DNA from: Conus ventricosus
Taxonomy: Eukaryota; Mollusca; Gastropoda; Neogastropoda; Conidae
Direction: 5' to 3'
Length of the DNA stretch: 64,000 bases
Assembly (NCBI GenBank): GCA_018398815.1
Contig: CM031620.1
Location: forward strand, 59,394,055-59,458,054
Shown here piece by piece: positions 13,708 through 25,300 of the stretch. The position numbers were made by a program, and so were the translations under genes. The first letter of the stretch is position 1; each line of letters opens with the position of its first letter. The notes below the pieces were generated by a model. That model was not told the DNA's origin. It did not search any database and worked only from the letters and a program-made list of their open reading frames with translations.

Positions 13708-15669
13708 CACACACACCCTGTGTAATATCAACAAGATCGAAGCTGTCCAAAGAAGAGCTGCTGGATTTGCAGTCAGTCCTATCACAATGCATCAAAGTGT
13801 CTCAGCTGTGGCTGAGAACCTGCAGTGGCCCTCCCTCCCAGCATCAAAGGGAGGCGGCAAGGTGGGTCATGCTTTGTCAGACCATGAATGACCAGCCAAC
13901 TGTCAGCTAGTCCACCGTCACCACTGCTCCGACTCAGCAGCGTAGAAGCCACTCCCATCAGCTGCAACAGTTCCCATGCCGAACAAAAAACCAGCATGAC
14001 TCATTCCTTCCCACCACCATCAGGGACTGTAATGAGCCGACAGAAACGGTTGTGTTTCAGACAGCTCTTTCAAGCCAAAGGTGCCCTATGCATAAATCAA
14101 AACCTTAAATCACTTTATATAAAACCTAAATAAACAGGCTGGTGTGGGGTTTTCCCCCTTTCCCATCCTCATCTTGGCATGTCTTGTTTTTTAAATTTAT
14201 TTTTGGGCCCGGTTCTGTGTTAGGCCGTGCCAGGATCAGCTAGTCCTTTGGGGCGAAAAGGGAAAGGTAGTATTCTGATTTTAAAAAACCCCACTCACAG
14301 TAGGCTGGATATTTGAATTCTTTCTCTCTTGAAGCCGTCTCTGCTTTCCGTCAAGAGTTTTCTATGCACACAACCCACGAAGCATCAAAATAAAATCAAT
14401 ATGTTGACCGGGGCCGTCAAATGAATATAGATGAAGAAATAATAAAACAACTCTCAAAATTAACATGACTTAATGTCACCCTTAAAAAACCCAACATGCA
14501 TTTCTATAGCACTGATAAGTGAGTTAGCACATAAAAATCAACTACCCTCAATAATACCATTTTGCAAATTCAAAAGTGCTCTAAAAAATAATCATAGTGC
14601 ATGTACTATCCAAGGGAAATAACCCTCATTCAGATTATTACACATCCAAAAAGAGCCCCTTCCCTTAGACAATCCAAACTTGATCATATTCTCTGGGTAA
14701 AAATATATCTAGATATTCATTTATAAATGCTGTGATAATAAAATAAAAAAACATCTTTGGGTTCTGTCAACAAGATTTTGTTACTTTGTTCATTTTTTCC
14801 TCCACACACTCACAAAAAACCTTTTGGCGTCATATACTGTACCATGTCAGACAATAGCATTCACGGCAGTTAGTCAGCTCTGCCAGGCCGAAGTTTTTGT
14901 GTGGCTAATGCAGTAATAAGACAGTCACGTGATGCCCACCGCCTTCCGCCGTAGGAAGAAGCCAGTGTCAACCTCCCGTACCTCATTCTCTCTCGGCCTG
15001 CCGTCCAAGCAAGATAAGTCTTGTGCTCTGTCTCGCCTTCTCTTTGCCGTTGTGTTAAGATAGCTTTGTGTTTGCTTATTTGTTGTGGCTTGCTCGCTTC
15101 ACCCTTTTACTCTTGAACCGGTGGGGCTTTGGTTTGGTGCGCTTTATTTACCTATTACTCCTCCTTTTCCTATGAATTCTGCTATTGTCTGACATGGTAC
15201 AGTATATGACGCCAAAATGGGGAGTTTGTATTATACTCCCTGTTTGGCTAGTATACTTACCATGTCAGACTCTAATGCCCGCCCTGCCTTCCCCACTAGC
15301 GCCAAGGTTCTGGGGTTACCTTGCGCGCAGGCCTCGATGAATGAGGTACGGGAGGTTGACACTGGCTTCTTCCTACGGCGGAAGCGGGTGGGCATCACGT
15401 GACTGTCTTATTACTGCATTAGCCACACAAAAACTTCGGCCTGGCAGAGCTGACTAACTGCCGTGAATGCTATTGTCTGACATGGTAAGTATACTAGCCA
15501 AACAGGGAGTATAATACAAACTCCCCATATATATCAAACGAAAATCTCAACTGAAAACATAAAATTTATGCACGACATACTTTCTGGGGCAAAATTGCCA
15601 ACTGCCATTAATCTTTGCCATTTATTGTTCAAATCTCTGCCACCATAAGATGTGCTAAAATAATTCACA

Positions 15670-15707
<38 letters not shown>

Positions 15708-18700
15708 CACATTTTTGTTTTAATACACAACTAAACTAAGAATAAACTTCATCCTCCTCATTTTTTTTTTCAGGTGTTAATATTTGTCTTTACTCATATC
15801 TCCAATCTAGAAGTTTGACGGAGTTTTTCAAAACCACACGTCTCATGTCAGTGGGCACTGAAACAGTCATTCTTTTTTCGTGCTTCTGACAAGATTTACC
15901 TGAACAAACTTCTGTGCTAGATCACTTTAATTATCATTGTTTCATCTGTTTTGATTTAAAACTCAGTTTGGTAATGTATCTTTTTTTCCTTTGTCTCTTT
16001 CAGTCTCTCTCACTTTCTCTGTGTATGTGTGTGTCTTCACTTCTGCTGAGGTCACCGAAACTGGCGAATTCCTGAGGACTGTCAGTGGATGGACATGGAG
16101 GCACCCTCCAGGAGGGAGAGCTCACTCATGCAGGCTCCACGACTACAAAAATGTTGTCATCAGCAAGGGGCTTTGTAGGTGGTGTCCTGTACATGTTGGA
16201 TCAGAACTGGCGCCACTGAACATCACCGAAACGACTCGGCAGCAGTGCAGTGTCTCCTCTAGTGGGTTGCCTCGAGATGACTTGACACTGACTGCTCCAT
16301 ATGGATTGCTGGTACTGTGGCTTTGATGGGCTGTGTGACTGTGGACCTGTGACTAGATTTTTTTTTCTCTTTCTGCATATGAAGGCTGATACTCCTGTGG
16401 ACACTCCCTGTATAGACAGGCAAAGATTTAATCCCATCTATCCAACAAAGGGAGTGGAGTTTTGACTGTATACTGCTGATGCACAGTACAACCCAGTGGC
16501 AGCCGAAGAGCAGCCTACTGGTGCTCATTTCAGTCGTTTCCCGTACCATTCAAATATCAGTCACTCATTTTCATTTATCTCATTTATTCCTCCAGTTTCT
16601 CACATAGGATGCATGCGATGTTTATATGTGTCCTCCATTTCCACCGGTACAACATGGCACACGATAATAGTGACAATTTTTGTGGCCTGATAAGAAATAC
16701 CAGGCTGCTATCTTCACAATCTACATCAATTTTGTCAGGGCAGCAGGGAACCCCCCTGCTCTTTTCGATTTTCAACTGCCGTGGGTTTCTTTAACGTGTG
16801 CAGGGGGCCAGGAAGGCACACGGTCTGACTCGCTTATAGTCCCCATCTGATGGACTTGACGTTCAGTTCGATTTGTCATTCAAACTGTTATGATGTATCC
16901 TGGCGTCGACCTCATCAGAAAAATACGGACATTTTGCAACTCTCTTAGAGATGTACCCATCACACTGATAAAACTCAAACGTGTGCTTCCAGTCATTTTG
17001 CAACTCTCTTAGAGATGTACCCATTACACTGATAAAACTCAAACCTGTGCTTCCCGTCTTCCCATTGGAGCCCAAGCACACTCAGTCTTGGGTAGAAACC
17101 ATCCCACGCTGAAAAAAACTACTAATACACGCCAATGACAGAATATGAACCTTAATTTCCAATGCTGCAAACCCGTGACACAGGAAACCATCGCTCTATG
17201 ACAGCTGATAAAGTTCCAGAACTTGCCTACCTCTTCTTCACTGCAGACGTTGAGTTCGTCCCGCGAAATGATGTCGAGGAGGTCCTCTTTGCTCAGGGTC
17301 AGAAAGTCGTCGGTGGCAGCCACCTGTCTGAAGTTGCACTCGATGAACTTGTTGGTGGCCTCCACCAGGTTGGCGCACATGTACTGGTCGGCAAAGGTCC
17401 GCACTGACAGGCAGTTGGAGATATGCAGCCTGAAGGCAGTCACCAGGTCACAGGCATTAAACAAAAAGGCAGAAGAACACATTACAGGCATTAAACAAAA
17501 GGCAGAAGAACACATTACAGGCATTAAACAAAAAGGCAGAAGAACACATTACAGGCATTAAACAAAAAGGCAGAAGAACAGGTCACAAGCATTAACACTA
17601 TCTAGCCGAGAGCGGCACATGCAGCACAACTTCCTGCCGCCACCGCTCGGGCATGGCGCTCAGTCCCTGCCGACGTAGCTAGCCACCAACTGACAGTGTT
17701 GTGTTAGGTGTCATAGGAAAGAAAAAACACTCAACTAAACGAACATAGTAATTTTGAATCATTTACTTTCCAATGTGTAGACACGACTGTGCGTTGAAAA
17801 ACATGTCTGACGATTAAAAAAAATTCTTCGTATATGTTCTATTCCGTTCTGTTACAACACCAAATCAGAAGATGAAGGGATGGCTGCATCTTCAAACAAT
17901 TAACTTTCCTCTTATCTTTCATGGTTTTCTATCTCTCTATCACTCCCCTCATCACCAATCCACTTTGTAATATGACTTCAAGCACTTCACTGAGCGAGAA
18001 ATCGCTGCCGCCCCTTCATCTGACTGACATTTTTTCGCGCGCGCTTAGCGGCAAAGCCCGGTGCTGTTAGTTCCTTTGTTTCAAACCTGCTGGGATCAGC
18101 CAAGTTCACGATAGAGCACTGAAAGTAAGGTCTACTACTTGCTACAACATCCCCAAGACTAGTTACACAGCTTATTTCCCTTGGATCATTTTATGGAAAG
18201 TGTAGGAATTTTTTATGTTCCAGTCACACGATTGTGTGAGACACATCAAGAATGTACTGTCTGTCCATCATCCAGCTTTGGGTGCCTCGGCTCGAGGGAA
18301 AGAAATCCCGTCACCCACGATTAGGTGACTCGGCTGGTAAAGGTTAAAAAAAAAAGGCAGAAGAACAGGTCACAGGCATTAAATAAAAAGTCAGGAGAAC
18401 TCTAATTCACATCTTGTTGCAATAGTGCACAGCCACAATACTGGGCATATTGATGATTTACTTGCCCAATCTAAAGTCACCAAACTTGAATATTAATCAT
18501 TTTGAACATTTTTACCTTAAAGGGCAAAAGGTTTTAAGTTATGACTGGTGGTAACTGATCAATGACAAATCAATCTCCAATGTTTTCTTATGCTTGCTTC
18601 TCAGAAAGATGTGCTGGTTGATTGATATCAACTACCAACTGTGTACACAGTTGAAATTTGAAAGCAAGGCAGCATGTTTTTCATTATTCCACACATCCTA

Positions 18701-21700
18701 TTTGTCCTCTGAGAGTCTGTACAAGCTTAAAAACTGGTACTGTCTGAAGGCATTCAACATCAAAGAAAGAAAAGCATTTCAGGAATTGTGTTGATTTCAA
18801 ATCATCACTGACACCTTTTTAAGTATTTATCATCAGTTTGTACACACACATGAAACTTGAAAGCAAGGGTATATAACACAAAGTAGCATGTTTTTTTTCC
18901 TATCATTTCACACTTCCTATTTGTCCTCTGATAGTCTTTATATGAAGCTGAACAACTTGAAGAACATTTCTGTGAAGGCATTCAACATCAAACAAACAAA
19001 CCAACCAGAAAAAGCATTTTAGGAACTGTGTCCATCAAAAATCATCACTCTGACACCTTTCTGAGCATTCCCCATCAGTCCTTTCCTGGAGCAAAATCAA
19101 ACGAATATGTAGACTCCCACCTGCAAGATGGCAGACAGCCAACCATCCACCCACCTGTCCTTGAAGAAGTTACAGCACGCCTCACGCACGTGGCGAAGGT
19201 TCAGAAAACTGGCCGCAATGAGCAGCGACTGCGCGTTGTATCGGTCGATGGCCACGGAGCCGGTGTAGGCAAAGTTCACCATGGCCTCCAGAGCACTGGG
19301 CAAAGACAGGAAAGACAACTCCAGGGAACAACCACGGCATCATGTTAAAAATATAGGACCCTCCATCACAAAAGTTTCTGGTGTTGATATGTGTACTAAA
19401 TAATTACTGCACGATCAAGCGGAGAGCTACATCCGGGTGGACTGATCTAACTTGCATTGAGCATCTCACTCATTCGATTATACTGCTGATATTATAAACA
19501 AGAGAAGTTCAGCAATGCCAAGACTGGGCTGATTACTTCCTTTACATCTGATTACAATTGAAAATGCCCACACTGATGGATCAATATGGCTTGATCAGAA
19601 ATAAACCAAGTATTCATTTTTGCTTTTCTAGGGGGGTCAATAACATAAGATAACATCTCTTTAAATGACATCTTCTAGAAACGCACCTAAACTTGTTAAA
19701 TCTTTCTCCATAAAATCTTAAATCAGATGAAAATGTTAATCCTCTCAAAAACTCAGATCACTCAGGTGGACATCCTGAACAGGATCTTCATGGACTCGTC
19801 TGTAAAATGTTTGTGTCTCACATCGTCAGTCCCAACACTCTAACTAGGGTCACACTCATGTATATCAGGTCAAGCTGACAAATTAATGCCAATTGAGTAG
19901 ACTTTAAACTGGTGTATGGAGCAGAATAACGTAAGAAAATTCAACCATAACAGTTAAGTACAACAAGTAGGGTGTCTTGCTTAATGATGAAACAATTAAT
20001 ATCCATGACTCAAAATGAATGCTGCTCAGGACATCAATTTGCCTGGCAAATATGCAGACACAAAGTGTTGGGACAAACAAGGAAACATCCCCCCCCCCCC
20101 CCCCTTTCCCCAAAATAGGATGATCCAAGCTTGCACATATAGTGCGGACCTGACTCATACACACAGCACCAACAACTGGAGCTATGAACAAACACACATT
20201 AACATTTATTCAGTCTGCATAACCTTTTGATCTTGAATACTGTCTAACAGAACACATAGCTGAAAAGAAAGAAACAAAGGCAACCACGAATTGATTAATA
20301 TGAATGGAAATTTCAAATGAGGCTGGGAACATTAAACAATAAAGAACAAACAAGAAGGGTAACTCTTGCTGCCATGATGATGAAGTGTCTTTTAAAGACA
20401 GATTATTACAATCACACAGAGTACAGCGACTGGTGGAAAGTCACACCAACCTTCTCATGCTGCAGTATCAATATCAACACCCCACAGTAAACTGGTCAAT
20501 GAAGGTCAGCACAGGGGCACCCATGACAAGAGATGCTGCACCGTTCATCAGGAACTTCCTTGGCCTTCAATAGCGCCCATTCAAATTCAACATTCTCTGG
20601 TAAAGTTTTAACAATAAATTCTGCTACCTGAAAAGCTCTTTCCTTTGTCCGAAAGTGAAACATCTATTCTTTAACCAAACAGGTATTTTAATTTTGATTC
20701 AAATTCTTAACAAGTTTTGCAAAATGTTTTTTAAGGCTCTGCTGAAAAATGTAGACAAACGAATCACAAGACAAAACATGACATGTTTCGACCTCTTAAG
20801 GTCTTCTTTAAGCACGATACAAAACACTCAGGACAACAAAAATGAACGAGCAATCACTTACCTTCATCCAATTCGGCGCAAGATGGGCGTTAATAAGTTG
20901 ATAGAGAAGTGATTGCTCGTTCATTTTCATTGTCCGAAGGGCTGCGTATCTTGCCTGAAGAAGACCTAAGAGGTTGAAACGAGTCGTGTTTTGCTTTCTG
21001 ATTTGTTTGTCAACGTTTTTCGGCGAAGCCTTAAAAATACTTTTAAAAATTTGTTTCGATTTCCGCCTGTGGCTGCCTCACTTTGCATCTATATCAAATT
21101 AAAAAAAAAAAAAGGTCAACATGATCACTGAGTGGTTTTAGTGTCATTGTGTAAACACTGTTGATAATAAACCTTCATGTTAAGAAAAAAAAAAAAATCC
21201 CCTACCTGGGCTCTATTCCTTCTATGGTAATTTCGCTCATGTTGGCCTCCACCATGTCACAGGTGAACATGGCATTGAAGTAAGGAATGCTGGCCGCCAA
21301 GATTACACGGTGAGCAGAGAACTTCTGTTCCCCAACCTGCAACCATACAATCACATGAATTACTTGGGTTATTCCATAATGTTCACAGTTTTATCAAAAC
21401 TATACATATTGGTTTGTAATACAGATACCACTGTAAGTGAAATTTGGATGAAATATAAATGTCTGGGCCAAGCTATTTCACTGTGACTGATACTGGAAAA
21501 AATGAAATTAAAAGAAAACAGTTCTTCACATTCAACGAAATGTAAGCAAATGAGACATGCAGCCTCACAGTGGATCTGGGAAGAAGTATCAACACTGTGT
21601 AAACGAGGAGTTACTGCAAAATAATAAACACCAGACATACTGATCATATCACTAACGAATAAGTATGTAATCATCAAGCAGCACATCAGATCTTAAGAAA

Positions 21701-22145
21701 TAAAAGAAGATTGCGCTGGTATGGCCATTGACCGAATCAAATGACCTTGGTAAAACAATCTTCCATGGAACTGTTGAAAGGGGGAGATACCAGGGAAGAC
21801 AGAAAAAAAGGGATGGACTGACAACACTGTAGATTGGACGGGGAAGACATTTGCAGTTCTACACACAAACTTTGACACGCAACCCAAAGAACTGGAAGAA
21901 TCTTGGAAACTGTTCCTCAGTGTGCATGTGGTGTTCCAGTGACTCTCCATGGAGATATGGGAGATAAAAAAGCAGAATCTGCTACATTTTCATCATGGCA
22001 GTTTGACTTTCTGTTGCTGTGACAACCACCAGTTTGATAAAACATTAACCCTGGTAAAATGACTTATCCTAAAATGAATGAAAATAGTCATGCATATGTA
22101 AGTGTGTGTGTGCATGTGTGTGTGCGTGCATGCTGTGCGTGTGTG

Positions 22146-22188
<43 letters not shown>

Positions 22189-22254
22189 TGTGAGTGGGTG
22201 TGTGTGAGTGGGTGTGTGTGTGTGTGTGTGTGTGTGAGTGTGTGTGTGTGAGTG

Positions 22255-22337
<83 letters not shown>

Positions 22338-25300
22338 TGTGTGTGTGTGTCCGCTACCAGAGCTCTATAAAAGGTACATGGATGAAGGGCTTAGAGCCAT
22401 GTCCATGCCAGAAAAAGACCTCCATAACTTTCTCAACTTTGTTCAGACCTTTCATCCATCTTTCAAATTTACAGCCACCATTTTCCAGTCAGTCAGCTTT
22501 CTTGACATCTCCCTCAAAGATGGACTTCTAAAAAACTGTTTTCTACAATTACAAACCACCAATGTGCATCCATACGTGGAATTCACATCTTTTCACCAAC
22601 CCCATCCACAAAACACAGCATTCCATACCCTGAATTCCTCCATCTGCGCAGACTTTGCTCCCATAAGAAAGATTTCACATAGTAAGGTACGGTAATGTTG
22701 CTTAAATACTAGTTATAGCCCAGCCGACCGCAAAGGGCCACATACAAACCTTACGAGTTTTCCACCAACGATGCATACCCAGAACTGTCACTGATGATGC
22801 TCTCTGCCACACAACAGCTGTGTCCAGAACAAATGCCTTGGAAGCTCAGCCTCCAAAAGAAACAGACAGACCCATAGCCTGTCTGAGTGTCTCCTCTTCC
22901 AGTTCCACCCACACACTCTGCCCATCTGCAGAATCCTCAAGTCACACTGACGCATGGTAGAAAGTCACAAACCAGCCTTTGAGACCAAACCTCATGATTA
23001 CTTTCAGGCGTGATAAAAACTCAAACTGAACAAAATCACCACACACTAATCACACAGTAATTTTTTTCCCTTCTCAAAATTCAGCTGCAGGATCTGTCCT
23101 CTCACCAAACCAGGCACCACCCTACAACTGGCCTCAAAGACCTGTTCAAAATGTTCAGAGCCGCATATATTGTTAAGATCAAAGTAGGTTGAGACAGCCT
23201 GCATACTTATGCACTTTTGAACATGTGGTCGATATCCATCGTCATCGACCTAAACCAGTTCCTCTGCACTTCAACTATTCCCAATGTAAAAATCAATCAT
23301 GCCAGTCATGGACGGAGTTTTGGCAATCACAGAGTGACAACTTTGAGTATACCATGCTGAAATCTTATTCCAGACTAGGGACTACTGCCCACTTGGCATC
23401 AACATCCATAAATAGCATTAGCTTATCCACCCTCACAACACCAGCCCACAGTACTCTTCACACACCACCATACTACTCATTATTTACCTTATGTATACAT
23501 TACAACCATTCTCTCTTCTTCTCTCCTCATTTTCATTTTTTCACATTCTTTATCAGCCTATTCTCTATTTATTTATAATCTATAGATCCACTCCTTTTCT
23601 TACTCTTGTTTTCTTTCATATATATTACTTTTAAATGTATCTTTCCTCTGTTTGTTAGTTTGTCGGTTCATTTTCTTCATCTTCTGTATGAATAGTACTG
23701 TTACTTCCAATAATTATAATAATACCAAAAATAATAGTAATACTAATAGTATTTGTTATTATTATCATTGTCATCATTATCATCATTGTTATTATCATCG
23801 TTGCTTGTAATTATTATTACCACTACTATTGTCATATCATAATCATTAGTAATTTTATCATTGTTATAAGTAGCAGCAGTAGTAATACCAAAATGGGTAT
23901 CATTATTCTTATTGCTGTTGTTGTTATTGTTGCTATAGTCATTGTTACATATCACAATTAATTTTATCATTGTCATAAGTAGTAGCATCGGTAATACTAA
24001 ATTCATTACTATTATTGTTATTATTGTTGCTGTTATCCTCATCATTATCATCATCATTGCTATCATAACCACATTATTGTCAATATTCTTTTCTTCTCAT
24101 TTTTCTCCTTCTACTACTATCATAATTTTTACAGCAATTACTATTAACATTATTGCTAGTATGATCACAATGTAATTATCATACTACTATGACATTACTT
24201 TCATTATAATTCTCATCCTTATTACTGTTTTAACTTGTTTCTTCTCTCCTTCAACCTCAATTCCATTCCAAAGCTGTAGGTGTTCAACCAAGACCAAATT
24301 TTGCACCCAGGTTGAAGACAGAAGTGATTATCTATGCTGGTCCTTGATTTTCATTGTTTTGAATGGTATTTGTCATGCCTGAAGTTGACCGAATAGGTTG
24401 AAATATGTTGCGCTTGTTTTGTAATCTGTTTGTTCCTACCCTTTGATGGCCCAGTAATTCTGTTGTTGTTGCTCTTGTTTCAATTTCTGCCCACAATCAG
24501 TGAATCACTCCAGAATCCTTACAGGTGTAGAGTCCAGATCTTATCTGACTTAAGGAAGCCACTCTTACTCTTAGTAATGGGCTTTGCGGGCAAGCTGGAT
24601 TTATCCTGGGCCTCCTATAACAGAGACTCCACATCTATCCAATTTCCAAAGGTGTGCCAGCACACTGCTTCCAACATTCTTGTCAGATCTAGTTCTGAGT
24701 GTGGATGAATACTGCATAGGAGGCCTGTCTAACCATGTTGTACAAGATTGCAGGTGGCAAATTCTTGTCTTGCCACACAGAGCATTCCAAATTCCAGCTG
24801 ACCAAGCATAGGTGTTGCTGGGGCTGTCCGCTTTCAGTGGACAAATGACCCTGAACCCTGTTCAAACACAGGCAAGTATATGAAATTGCATGCATCCTTG
24901 GGGTCGCTGTTCCAAACACAAGAACATGTTTGTTCCGTCTTCAAGCATCCTTAGAGTTGAACCGCCTTTCTGATACTTCCAGCACCTTTTCCATGAGAAG
25001 AAGAATGGCGATAAGCCGAGGCTCCTGAAAATCACAATGACAACTGAGGAAAAGAAAAGAGAAATCTTGAAAACAGCAAGAAAGTTGAATGCAAATGTGC
25101 GCCATGAGGACAAGATATTCATTAATCAAGATACCACTGTTAAGCAGAGAGAGGAAGGAAGGAAATTGAGAGAGGAGCTGAAGAGAAGAAAAGCAGACGG
25201 AGAAGAAAATCTTGCCATTAGAAATGGACAGATTGTGATACTGAAGCAGAAGAAGGAAAACAAATTGGATCCAAAACGCAAACACCCAGCCCTAAGACAA

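Larger units (their letters stand above)
22351..24450 (+). mobile_element. Penelope-like element remnant (RT, GIY-YIG, 3' terminus)
   Basis: RT end: [20 protein letters not shown], then [33 protein letters not shown] (22400-22640), the thumb-proximal FLD..TN.HxYl.F.S.HP motif of Penelope RT. Next come [11 protein letters not shown] (about 22995-23030), [18 protein letters not shown] and [29 protein letters not shown] (to about 23400), matching the linker and the C-terminal half of the GIY-YIG endonuclease. The frame is broken by stops, and a short inverted LINE-tail segment sits at 22702-22745. Downstream at 24377-24405 is the hammerhead-like terminal motif in the same orientation, consistent with a 3' pseudo-LTR. 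Confidence 0.8.

Noticed and set aside
15217..15402. 61-codon frame starting in the DIRS-like internal region as an ORF1 remnant
   Set aside because: It runs from the internal complementary region into the right ITR and shows no recognisable motif; too short to call.
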